The translations under genes and the position numbers were made by a program. Positions 1 to 7,418 of a stretch of 64,000 nt of DNA are shown one piece after another. Positions within the stretch are counted from its first letter, which is position 1; each line of letters starts with the position of its first letter. The notes under the pieces are model-generated. The model was not told the DNA's origin, did not search any database, and worked only from the letters and a program-made list of their open reading frames with translations. This DNA comes from Micavibrio sp. UBA7657 (GTDB lineage: Bacteria; Pseudomonadota; Alphaproteobacteria; Micavibrionales; Micavibrionaceae), in contig DLHX01000005.1 of assembly GCA_002483465.1 (NCBI GenBank), positions 14,451 through 78,450 on the forward strand, in the 5' to 3' direction.

Positions 1-975
1 CGCAGTAACCTGGATAATCCCGACTTCATGGATGAGTTGAGAAAAATCAAACACAGTAATAAACAACGAATGGCGCAAATGGTGAAATCCGAAACCGGCG
101 TCGATATCGACCCCCGCGCCATGTTTGATGTTCAGATCAAAAGAATCCATCCTTACAAGCGCCAGCTCATGAATCTCATTCATGTTGTCGCGTTGTATCG
201 GGCTATTCTTAAAGATCCCGATGCTGATCGCCCTGCTGTCGTCAAGATCATGGCAGGCAAGGCGGCAAAAGGTTTTGATGAAGCGAAAGACATCATCAAG
301 CTGACCAACGACATTGCCGGCATCATCAACAACGACCCGCGCACGAAGGGCAAGATCAAGCTGGTGTTTGTCGAAAACTATAATGTGTCAAAAGCGGAAG
401 TGCTTATCCCGGGCGCGGACCTGTCCGAGCAGATATCAACGGCGGGAACGGAAGCCTCCGGAACCAGCAACATGAAATTTGCGCTGAACGGCGCATTGAC
501 TATCGGCACGCGCGACGGCGCGAATGTCGAAATCGGCGAGCAGACAGGTGAGAACAATATTTTCTTCTTCGGCATGAACAAGGACGAAGTGAAGTCCCTG
601 AAAAAAGAGGGCTATCGCTCTGTCAATCATATCAGTCCGCGTCTGCATGAGGCGCTGATGTTCATTGCGGAGCAGGGTGAAGTTGGCCGCCGCGTCGCGG
701 ATTATGTATGGACCAACGACCATTTCATGGCCGCCGCTGATTTCGAAGACTATTGCGATGCACATCAGAAAGCGCAGGGGCTTTATCACCGCGATCCGAA
801 AATATGGCTGAAGAAATCCCTGATCAATATCATTGCAGGCAGCAAGTTTTCATCGGATCGCACGATCGCAGGCTACCAGAGGGAAAACTGGGGTATTAAA
901 GAAGTCGTGCCCGGTCGTGAACCTTCAAGGTCTGCGGACCATGTGTATTTGCCTCATCTGACGGCGGAAGCCTGA
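1..975 (+). CDS. glgP: Glycogen phosphorylase, C-terminal part (5' end outside window)
   Basis: The reading frame is open from base 1, so the gene starts before the window; about 324 residues are visible. Glycogen phosphorylase removes glucose-1-phosphate from glycogen in the cytoplasm, using pyridoxal phosphate. The PLP-binding signature GTSNMKFALNG is present, with the Schiff-base lysine at bases 475-477. The surrounding EASGTSN and TRDGANVEI stretches are family hallmarks, and the HPYKRQLMN segment upstream also fits. The C-terminus looks complete and ends in TGA. The next gene is convergent, three bases away. The family assignment is firm; substrate preference (glycogen or maltodextrin) cannot be told from this piece. 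Confidence 0.95.
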   Translation, partial: RSNLDNPDFMDELRKIKHSNKQRMAQMVKSETGVDIDPRAMFDVQIKRIHPYKRQLMNLIHVVALYRAILKDPDADRPAVVKIMAGKAAKGFDEAKDIIKLTNDIAGIINNDPRTKGKIKLVFVENYNVSKAEVLIPGADLSEQISTAGTEASGTSNMKFALNGALTIGTRDGANVEIGEQTGENNIFFFGMNKDEVKSLKKEGYRSVNHISPRLHEALMFIAEQGEVGRRVADYVWTNDHFMAAADFEDYCDAHQKAQGLYHRDPKIWLKKSLINIIAGSKFSSDRTIAGYQRENWGIKEVVPGREPSRSADHVYLPHLTAEA

Positions 976-978
976 TGA

Positions 979-1821
979 TTAGCCGGTAATTTCTTCCGAT
1001 TTTTTGATGATGAAGAAACCGCCATCGGCGGCTATGGACGTTTCACCGCTGTTCTGTGCGACGATTTTTCCGGGCGGAAGGGTGTGTTTTTCTTTTTTAA
1101 TCTCGTGCTTATAGACCGCCCGTATATGTCCCTCGATTGACGCAAGACTTCCGTAATGGCCGAAGGCGCGGGCGATTTTATCGAGGCGCTCGAGCGGGAG
1201 ATTCCAGTTCAGCACGCGCATCTGGTCGCTGGGCGGCGGGAAATTCAGTGCTTCGCTTTCATCCTGTTTTTTTGCTTCGTTCCAATATTTCGGAAGATCT
1301 TTCATGATTTCTGACAGCAGTTCCGGCGCGCGCGCGGCCATACGGGCTGAGAGGCTTTCAACCGTTTCATTATCCGCGAGAGGCAATTTTTCCTGCGCGA
1401 TGATGTCGCCGGCGTCCATTTCATCGGCGAGTTTGTGAATTGTGAAGCCGGAGGCTTCCGGGTAATCAAGGAGAATGAAGGGGATTGGCATCAGCCCGCG
1501 GCCTTTCGGCAGGTAAGCGGGATGAATGTTGAGGCCGTAAGCGGGCGAGACATCCGGAATTTTGTAGAGATATCCAGCGGAGATAAAAACTTCCGCGCCC
1601 TTGTCGGTCATCGCATTGATTTCGGTGCGGTGCGGTTTTTCCAAAAGCACAGGCAGGTTGAATTCTTTACCGAACGAGGCCGTGTCGCGGTTGAAATTGA
1701 AAATATTGTCGCACGGAAAAGTGAACAGGCCGACCGGCTCATGCCCGTCCTGTACCAGACGGTGCACGATACCCAGCATGAAATCATATCCGCAATAAAC
1801 AAACTTCATAGCCAATATCAT
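979..1821 (-). CDS. Formyltransferase-family protein (methionyl-tRNA formyltransferase-like)
   Basis: A 280-residue protein of the formyl_transf_N fold, which transfers a formyl group from 10-formyltetrahydrofolate. The catalytic triad Asn-His-Asp is visible as N98 and H100 in LNIHPAYLP and D136 in DEMDAGDI. The loop after the histidine reads PKGRG rather than the RWRGA usual in true Fmt, and the protein is shorter than Fmt (about 310 residues). It is therefore more likely a sugar-amine or other formyltransferase paralogue than the initiator tRNA enzyme. A second in-frame ATG at 1809 gives a better N-terminus (MKFVYCGYD), and a perfect inverted repeat sits directly before it. The acceptor is unknown. 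Confidence 0.8.
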   Translation of the reverse strand: MILAMKFVYCGYDFMLGIVHRLVQDGHEPVGLFTFPCDNIFNFNRDTASFGKEFNLPVLLEKPHRTEINAMTDKGAEVFISAGYLYKIPDVSPAYGLNIHPAYLPKGRGLMPIPFILLDYPEASGFTIHKLADEMDAGDIIAQEKLPLADNETVESLSARMAARAPELLSEIMKDLPKYWNEAKKQDESEALNFPPPSDQMRVLNWNLPLERLDKIARAFGHYGSLASIEGHIRAVYKHEIKKEKHTLPPGKIVAQNSGETSIAADGGFFIIKKSEEITG

Positions 1822-1826
1822 TGGCT
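1810..1826. repeat. Inverted repeat abutting a start codon
   Basis: AGCCAAT-ATC-ATTGGCT, seven perfect base pairs around a three-base centre. It lies directly upstream of the ATG at 1809 of the formyltransferase-like gene and overlaps the alternative ATG at 1821. It could be an operator or an mRNA hairpin masking the start. Confidence 0.5.
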
Positions 1827-1856
1827 ATTTGGATGGGCGCGGCAAGCTTTAAGGAT

Positions 1857-2081
1857 TTAAACTTTTTCGTCGAAGGTGCGGAGCAGGTCTTTTTCCATGT
1901 CTTCCGCAACCCTGATGGTCATCAGGTTGGCTTTGTAGGACGTTTCGGCGATTTTCATCTTTACGATTTCTTCGGCCAGGTCTGCGCCTTCCTGCGGGTT
2001 GGCGATTTTATTCGCGCTTTCGGCCACCTGTTTAGTGGCGAAACCAAGACCCTGTAGCGCTATTCCAATGGCATTTATCAT
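1857..2081 (-). CDS. Small protein resembling the C-terminal domain of flagellar rod proteins
   Basis: A 74-residue protein whose second half (EEIVKMKIAETSYKANLMT) resembles the C-terminal helix of FlgC/FlgG-type flagellar basal-body rod proteins (typically E.iV.mi.aqraYeaN). The globular rod domain is absent, so this is not a functional rod subunit by itself. The N-terminal 20 residues (INAIGIALQGLGFATKQV) resemble the rod-protein N-terminal helix, so the two helices that pack together in the rod may be all that remains. No other flagellar gene is in the window. It could be a reduced paralogue with another job; the assignment rests on motif similarity only. Confidence 0.6.
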   Translation of the reverse strand: MINAIGIALQGLGFATKQVAESANKIANPQEGADLAEEIVKMKIAETSYKANLMTIRVAEDMEKDLLRTFDEKV

Positions 2082-2158
2082 CCTTTTATAATACCATGAA
2101 AATATTAACGGCGCATTGAGAAATGCCCTGTTTCCACTTCTAATAAGGCCTTGATATC

Positions 2159-2644
2159 ATGCGTTTTTTCACGCTTTTGACCCTATTATTTGTTGTTTTT
2201 GCGGCTTTTCCGGCTCCCGCCCATGCGGGTTTCTGGAAGGATTTAAAGTGCTGGTTCATCATCTGCACCGGCAGCGGCGACGAGGTTTTTACCCGGCCCG
2301 AACTTGAGGACGGTAAAACGCCGCACAATATCCAGTTCGCCGATGATCCGTGGACGCCGCAGGAATGGATCGATTCACGCGGCAGCGTTTCGGCGGTGGT
2401 CGACGGTTTTTACAAGGCGGGAATAGTAACCGACCAGTCGCGTCACTGGCGCACCGGTGTTCCCATCCTCGAAGTTGGGCAGGGATTCATGCGCCTATCG
2501 GGACAGGACAAGCGCCGCGTCGCGAAATTCATGGATTACATGTTTCAGAACACCGAAGGCTACGGCGGCACATATCTGCTGCGCCATGCGGCCAGCGGCG
2601 ATTCAATCGGCGTCTATAATGCCGAAGGTTTACAGCTCCAGTAA
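2159..2644 (+). CDS. Secreted hypothetical protein with signal peptide
   Basis: A 161-residue protein with a clear Sec signal peptide: a short basic start (MRF), a hydrophobic core (LLTLLFVVFAAF) and a signal peptidase I site after AHA at about residue 23. The mature part starts GFWKDLKCWFIICTGSG, with two cysteines that could pair in the periplasm, and is otherwise charged and soluble (DDPWTPQEW, AKFMDYMFQNTEGYGG). I recognise no domain. The stop is immediately followed by the convergent EamA transporter gene. The start is set by the signal peptide. Confidence 0.7.
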   Translation: MRFFTLLTLLFVVFAAFPAPAHAGFWKDLKCWFIICTGSGDEVFTRPELEDGKTPHNIQFADDPWTPQEWIDSRGSVSAVVDGFYKAGIVTDQSRHWRTGVPILEVGQGFMRLSGQDKRRVAKFMDYMFQNTEGYGGTYLLRHAASGDSIGVYNAEGLQLQ

Positions 2645-3595
2645 TTATTGCTTACGTTTGCTGCGCAATTCTGCCAGTCTTTCGCGGTGGATGATGTAGA
2701 GATTTGCGGCGAGGATTATGAATCCGCCGACAAAAACCGATAGTCCCGGCACATAATTCCAGATCACGACATCAAAAATCGTCGCCCAGATGAGGCCCGT
2801 ATAATTGAGCATTGCCACGAGCGAAGTCGGCGCCAGGCGGAATGCGGACGTCAGCAGATATTGCGCCAGCATGGCTGAAACCCCGACGCCGAGAAACAGC
2901 AGGAATTCATCCGGCCCCGGTATTTTACCAACAAAGGGCATGAACAGGCCGCCGATGAAGATGCCGCTGAGGATGAAATAAAATGTCACGCCGAGGGAAT
3001 TTTCACTCCTGAGATAGCGCAGCATCGTGTTGGTAAAAGCATGGGTGCATGCGGCGGCGAAAGCGATGAGTACGCCGATGAGCGCGACATCGCCCGAGGG
3101 ACGCACCATCAGGATGACGCCAACCATACCGATGCCAATCGCCGACCAGCGCCGCCAGCCCATATGCTCGTTCAGTGCGAAGTAAGCGACTGCGGGCGTC
3201 AGGATAATCCCGGCGAACAGGATGACCGTGGTTTCGGCCATCGGCAGGTACTGGAACGCGGCGAAAGTAATGATCAGCCCGATTGTGCCGACCACCGCGC
3301 GCAAGAGTAACGCGACGGGTTTGCGGGTTTTCAGGACGTGCCATTTTTTGAACGCGGCGATGTAGATGATCAGCGGCACAATCGCGACGATGTTCCTGTA
3401 AAAAGCGATTTCTGCAGGATTGTGATTTTCCATCAGCAGCTTTGCGCAGGCCTGCATGATGCCGAACAGCAAATAGGCCGCAAGGCCATAGGCGATTCCG
3501 CGCATGATATTGTCCCGCTCAACCATGGGAGGGGGCGGAACCGGGGGCGGGTAAGCCTGCGGAATGGGTTGGGGAATTCCTGATTTTTCAGACAT
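2645..3595 (-). CDS. EamA/DMT-family transporter
   Basis: A 316-residue integral membrane protein with about ten hydrophobic segments, arranged as two repeats of the five-helix EamA (DUF6) unit: roughly residues 30-160 and 175-305. Typical segments are AVVGTIGLIITFAAFQYLPM, ending the first repeat, and PTSLVAMLNYTGLIWATIFD in the second. Members export amino acids, nucleotides or other metabolites, or work as drug/metabolite carriers; the substrate cannot be read from the sequence. The N-terminus is a proline-rich cytoplasmic tail (PQPIPQAYPPPVPPPP). It stands alone on the minus strand. Confidence 0.88.
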   Translation of the reverse strand: MSEKSGIPQPIPQAYPPPVPPPPMVERDNIMRGIAYGLAAYLLFGIMQACAKLLMENHNPAEIAFYRNIVAIVPLIIYIAAFKKWHVLKTRKPVALLLRAVVGTIGLIITFAAFQYLPMAETTVILFAGIILTPAVAYFALNEHMGWRRWSAIGIGMVGVILMVRPSGDVALIGVLIAFAAACTHAFTNTMLRYLRSENSLGVTFYFILSGIFIGGLFMPFVGKIPGPDEFLLFLGVGVSAMLAQYLLTSAFRLAPTSLVAMLNYTGLIWATIFDVVIWNYVPGLSVFVGGFIILAANLYIIHRERLAELRSKRKQ

Positions 3596-3694
3596 TTAGG
3601 GCAAATCGTTAATATATTTACATAATATAATATAGATTATTGCTAATTCCGTATATATAATGAAAGAAAGTAACTAAATTGGGTTCAGGGGTAT

Positions 3695-4696
3695 ATGCGT
3701 ACAAGGCCGAGCATAAGCGTAATAATTCCTTGTTATAATACCGGGCGTTACATCCGTGAAGCTGTCGCTTCTATTCGCGCACAAAATATCAGTTTTCCGT
3801 ATGAAATAATTGTTGTCGATGACGGGTCAACCGATGCATCCACGCATAGTATTACTACACAGCTACAAAAAGAACGAAACGACTTACGCATTATTTACGG
3901 CGCGTTAAACGGGGGCCCTTCAGTCGCCCGGAACCTGGCCATCGAGCATGCGCGTTGCGATTATATCTTTCCGCTTGATTCTGATGATAAATTATCTGTA
4001 AAGCCCGAACACTTGGCGGGCGGCGGGTATATGCAGCGTGCCGTCGAGTTGTTGGAGGGGAATAAGGATGTCGTTTTCGCTTATTCTAAAAAGGAATATT
4101 TTGGAGCTGTACACAGTCCTTACGTGTACACAACCTCATACGATGAAAAGCGCCTGCTCGCACGGCACAATGTCGGGCCCTTTATAATTTACCGAAAGCA
4201 AGATGCCATGGAAATCGGCGGTTATGAACCTAAAATGCTGCACGCCGAAGACTGGGCGTTTATACTCGGCTTGCTCAACGCCCGCGTAAAAAAAGGAAAA
4301 CCTACCGACGTGCATATGTTCCCGGAGGCGTATATCAATTATAGAATTCGTGGTGATGGCACCAATCTTACTTCAAATCCGAAAATGAGCCGCCAGGAAA
4401 TTCTGGAAGCGATCACCAGCATGTATCCGGAAATTTATGAGAAGCATTATCCCGGTTTAAGCGGGAACGCTCTTATAGATGTGTTAAAGTCGAAACAACA
4501 GGAGTACGAAGATTCATTCAGAATGGAATTCGCGCGGGAATGTCTTTCGCATCCAGTCAATTCCTACGGGGCGGGAGCATTTGGTTTTGCTGCAGGCTGG
4601 CTGGGCAACAGAATCGTTAAAAAATGGAACGCATTCACGTCGCCGCAAGATGTATCCCCTGTCCCTGCTGACGAACCAGCGTTCGATCCGAATTAA
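3695..4696 (+). CDS. Family 2 glycosyltransferase
   Basis: A 333-residue GT-A type glycosyltransferase. The N-terminal nucleotide-binding strand-loop (ISVIIPCYNTGRYIREAV), the VVDDGSTD motif near residue 42 and the metal-binding PLDSDDK near residue 95 are all present, so it should move an activated sugar to a lipid, protein or glycan acceptor at the inner face of the membrane. No membrane segment is seen. The gene looks more AT-rich than its neighbours, and the upstream region is a run of TATATAATA-like sequence, which may indicate acquisition. Its stop codon overlaps that of the convergent ilvC. Sugar and acceptor are unknown. Confidence 0.85.
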   Translation: MRTRPSISVIIPCYNTGRYIREAVASIRAQNISFPYEIIVVDDGSTDASTHSITTQLQKERNDLRIIYGALNGGPSVARNLAIEHARCDYIFPLDSDDKLSVKPEHLAGGGYMQRAVELLEGNKDVVFAYSKKEYFGAVHSPYVYTTSYDEKRLLARHNVGPFIIYRKQDAMEIGGYEPKMLHAEDWAFILGLLNARVKKGKPTDVHMFPEAYINYRIRGDGTNLTSNPKMSRQEILEAITSMYPEIYEKHYPGLSGNALIDVLKSKQQEYEDSFRMEFARECLSHPVNSYGAGAFGFAAGWLGNRIVKKWNAFTSPQDVSPVPADEPAFDPN

Positions 4697-5763
4697 TTCC
4701 GGCTTTTATCGACCAGCTTGTTCTTGCCGATCCAGGGCATCATGGCGCGAAGCTGGGCGCCGACTTTTTCAATCGGGTGCTGGGATTCTTTTTCGCGCAA
4801 TTCTTTCAGACGCGAGAGCCCTTCCTTGTTGCCGCCCATGAATTCCTGAGCGAAGGCGCCGGACTGGATTTCAGCGAGGATTTTTTTCATTTCCTTTTTC
4901 GTCTCGGCGGTGATGATGCGGGGGCCGCGCGTGTAATCGCCGTACTCGGCCGTGTTGGAAATGGAATAGCGCATGTTGGAAATGCCTGCTTCGTAGATCA
5001 GGTCGACGATGAGCTTCGTTTCATGCAGGCATTCGAAATACGCCATTTCAGGCGGGTAGCCTGCCTCGACCAGCGTTTCGTAACCGGCCTTGATCAATGC
5101 CGATATGCCGCCGCAAAGAACAGCCTGCTCGCCGAACAAGTCGGTTTCGCATTCGTCCTTGAAGGTTGTTTCGATGATGCCGGAGCGTCCACCGCCCACA
5201 GCCGATGCGTAAGACAGCGCGATGTCTTTTGCCTTGCCGCTCGCGTCCTGTGCGATGGCAATCAGGCACGGCACGCCGCCGCCTTTTTGATATTCGCCGC
5301 GCACCGTGTGGCCGGGGCCCTTGGGCGCGACCATGAAGACGTCGAGATCAGCTCTAGGTTTGATCAAGCCAAAGTGAACGTTAAGGCCGTGGGCGAAAGC
5401 AAGCGCCGCGCCTTTTTTCAAATTCGCCTCGAGCACGTCGCGGTACAGATCCGCCTGGTGTTCGTCGGGAACGAGGATCATGACGACGTCGGCGTCGGCG
5501 ACCGCCTTGGCAGGGTCGAGAACCTGGAAGCCTGCGGCTTTTGCTTTCTCTGCAGTTGCGGAGCCGTCACGGAGACCGATGACAACGTTTTTCACGCCGC
5601 TGTCTTTCATGTTTTGGGCATGAGCATGGCCTTGCGAGCCGTAGCCAATGACGGCGACCTTTTTGTTCTTGATCAGGTTCTCGTCTGCGTCTTTATCGTA
5701 GTAGACTTTCAGCGGCGCGTTGTTAGCTGGGGCTGAGGCTTTTGCTGCGTTGGCCGGGGACAT
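4693..5763 (-). CDS. ilvC: Ketol-acid reductoisomerase (class I)
   Basis: Converts acetolactate or acetohydroxybutyrate to the dihydroxy acids in valine, leucine and isoleucine synthesis, using NADPH and two Mg ions. The Rossmann motif VIGYGSQGHAHAQN lies at residues 38-51, and the knotted C-terminal domain carries the metal-binding segment ETTFKDECETDLFGEQ. Length (356) fits the short class I type plus an Ala/Asn-rich N-terminal extension of about 15 residues. It belongs with ilvB and ilvN on the same strand but is separated from them by a lipoprotein gene and by a gene of unknown function on the opposite strand, so it has its own upstream region. Confidence 0.96.
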   Translation of the reverse strand: MSPANAAKASAPANNAPLKVYYDKDADENLIKNKKVAVIGYGSQGHAHAQNMKDSGVKNVVIGLRDGSATAEKAKAAGFQVLDPAKAVADADVVMILVPDEHQADLYRDVLEANLKKGAALAFAHGLNVHFGLIKPRADLDVFMVAPKGPGHTVRGEYQKGGGVPCLIAIAQDASGKAKDIALSYASAVGGGRSGIIETTFKDECETDLFGEQAVLCGGISALIKAGYETLVEAGYPPEMAYFECLHETKLIVDLIYEAGISNMRYSISNTAEYGDYTRGPRIITAETKKEMKKILAEIQSGAFAQEFMGGNKEGLSRLKELREKESQHPIEKVGAQLRAMMPWIGKNKLVDKSRN

Positions 5764-5839
5764 CGTTTATTCCTTGTTTCATGCGGTTTAAGCGGGCACA
5801 GAACAACAGGAAACAGCCGTAAAATCAACAAAAAACTCA

Positions 5840-5868
5840 TTGACATAACGTTAATTGCTTGGGAGAAT
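5840..5868 (+). promoter_or_regulatory. Candidate promoter for the 5899 gene
   Basis: TTGACA at 5840-5845, 17 bases, then GAGAAT at 5863-5868. The -35 is perfect and the -10 is weak. It points into the following gene, about 30 bases ahead of its start. Confidence 0.4.
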
Positions 5869-5898
5869 GCGCCTTAGCTAAAGGGGGACGGGATTATT

Positions 5899-6276
5899 AT
5901 GAAGTCTGATGGAATCGCTGTCGAACGCCCATTCGTGGGGAGAGTGGTAGAGCGGCTTGTCTGCCTGATGGAGGTATTTGACCAGGCCGTTCAAGACCGG
6001 AACAAGGAAGCAGCCACATTCATGCTGGAGGAAATTTCTAACATGACCAGGGAAGGTCATAAAGCGGTAGGTAAACAACACGCTGATTTTGTTGGCCAAG
6101 CTTTTTTATTGCAACCCTATACTTTTCGGGCTTTGAACTGGATGAGTCCTGATCGCCCGGGTGAGCCCAACTGGGGCGCTGTTATTTCATACAAAATAGT
6201 GATGAAGGGAATCATAACCGACCTGCATAAAAAAACTTTAGAAGAAGATTATAATGCCCCGGCAGTGGCGCCGTAA
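5899..6276 (+). CDS. Hypothetical protein
   Basis: A 125-residue soluble protein with no signal or membrane segment and no domain I recognise. The N-terminal half is predicted helical (VVERLVCLMEVFDQAVQDRN, then FMLEEISNMTREGHKA). A purine-rich ribosome site (AAAGGGGGAC) lies about ten bases upstream of the ATG, and a TTGACA promoter lies ahead of it, which supports expression. It sits alone, divergent from ilvC, and its stop is 14 bases from the end of a convergent lipoprotein gene. Function unknown. Confidence 0.65.
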   Translation: MKSDGIAVERPFVGRVVERLVCLMEVFDQAVQDRNKEAATFMLEEISNMTREGHKAVGKQHADFVGQAFLLQPYTFRALNWMSPDRPGEPNWGAVISYKIVMKGIITDLHKKTLEEDYNAPAVAP

Positions 6277-6289
6277 GCTGACTTTTCCC

Positions 6290-6805
6290 TTAAGGCCGGT
6301 TCATGCCCTGTTCGACGATCTCAGTCAGCTTAAGGTGCTCTTCCATAGAGCCGAGGATTTCCTTGTTTTCCATGCCCCAGGTTTTTTCATCCATCTTGAG
6401 CTGGTAGATCGTCGCGGTGTGACCCATGAAATTGAAATTTTCGGCGAAGATGCAGCGGATTTCCTTGTCGGCGTCATACCAGCCGTCTGAATCCACGACC
6501 GTCAGTCGCACTTCGCGGTAACCGGAACCGAGGTCAGGCGAATCGCGGAAGATGTGATCCTTCACTTCCTTGATCTTGTGGCCTTCCTCCATGAACGCTT
6601 CGGCGCCGGCGGCACAGCCGTTCTGCAGGCGCATGTCGGCCTGTTCGCGCGACATACAGCCGGTGAGGCTCAATAAACTGATTATCATCGTCATTGCGAG
6701 CGACCAACGGAAGCGAAGCAATCCAGAGTTCCCGGAAGTAAAACTGGATTGCTTCGTCAGCCTTACGGCTTCCTCGCAATGACGGTTTTTCATTTGCATG
6801 GTCAT
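6290..6805 (-). CDS. Lipoprotein with a repeat element inserted in its signal sequence
   Basis: A 171-residue ORF whose ATG overlaps the TGA of ilvN (ATGA), with AAGGAG just upstream, so translation is coupled to ilvN. A lipobox L-T-G-C places the lipidated cysteine at residue 50, which is far too late for a normal lipoprotein. Residues 8-37 are encoded by a palindromic repeat (6689-6784) that keeps the frame open and inserts a charged segment (RHCEEAVRLTKQ) between the start and the hydrophobic core (MIISLLSL). Translation could instead begin at M38 or M40 (6694 or 6688). The mature part has three further cysteines and no recognised domain; function unknown. Confidence 0.7.
   Translation of the reverse strand: MTMQMKNRHCEEAVRLTKQSSFTSGNSGLLRFRWSLAMTMIISLLSLTGCMSREQADMRLQNGCAAGAEAFMEEGHKIKEVKDHIFRDSPDLGSGYREVRLTVVDSDGWYDADKEIRCIFAENFNFMGHTATIYQLKMDEKTWGMENKEILGSMEEHLKLTEIVEQGMNRP
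6689..6784. repeat. Palindromic repeat element inside a coding region
   Basis: A 96-base imperfect palindrome. Outer arms CGTCATTGCGAG and CTCGCAATGACG match perfectly, as do inner blocks GAAGCAATCCAG and CTGGATTGCTTC. The bases between the blocks differ between arms. The form (small palindrome, read through in frame) is like the RPE elements described in Rickettsia genes. It lies within the lipoprotein ORF. Confidence 0.85.
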
Positions 6806-7377
6806 TCTCCTTTTTTAATTTCTTTTTTCATCTTACCGCGTGAAAGGGCGGCCACGCCTGTGCGGCTGACATCGGCGAGGCCGAGCGGACGCATGAGGTT
6901 GACGAAGGCATCGATTTTTCCAGCGGTGCCGGTGACTTCGAAGATAAATGAATCGAGTGTTGAATCGACGACGCGGGCGCGGAAAATATCGGCGATGCGG
7001 AGTGCTTCGATGCGCTGGTCGCCTTCGCTTTTGACCTGAACGAGCGCGAGTTCACGGTCGACGAAGGGGCCGGTGGTGGTGAGGTCGCGGACCTTCTGTA
7101 CGGGCACCATGCGATCCAATTGCGTTTTGATCTGTTCAATCACGCGCGGCGTGCCTGTGACGACGATGGTGATGCGCGAGAGATGCTTGTCGTGATCGGT
7201 TTCAGCGACGGTGAGGCTCTCGATGTTGTAGCCGCGTCCAGCGAAGAGGCCGATCACGCGCGCGAGAACACCGGGCTCATTGATGACGAGAATTGAAATC
7301 GTGTGGGATTCAACCTGCTGCGTGACCGGTGTGGCCCCGTAGACGCTTTTGCTGACTTTTTCTTTTGGCTTGGCCAT
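6802..7377 (-). CDS. ilvN: Acetolactate synthase small (regulatory) subunit
   Basis: Regulatory subunit of acetolactate synthase; binds valine and gives feedback inhibition. A 191-residue protein with the ACT domain first (HTISILVINEPGVLARVIGL, residues about 25-95), followed by the C-terminal ALS_ss domain ending in the RTGVAALSRG segment typical of the family. The glycine-rich GYNIESLTV stretch is the effector-binding loop. It lies 41 bases downstream of ilvB on the same strand and overlaps the next lipoprotein start by four bases, so the three form one transcript. The family also uses the name IlvH. Confidence 0.95.
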   Translation of the reverse strand: MAKPKEKVSKSVYGATPVTQQVESHTISILVINEPGVLARVIGLFAGRGYNIESLTVAETDHDKHLSRITIVVTGTPRVIEQIKTQLDRMVPVQKVRDLTTTGPFVDRELALVQVKSEGDQRIEALRIADIFRARVVDSTLDSFIFEVTGTAGKIDAFVNLMRPLGLADVSRTGVAALSRGKMKKEIKKGE

Positions 7378-7418
7378 GTCTTTGTTTTAGCAGAGTTTGG
7401 ACCGGATATGAAGGGCCC

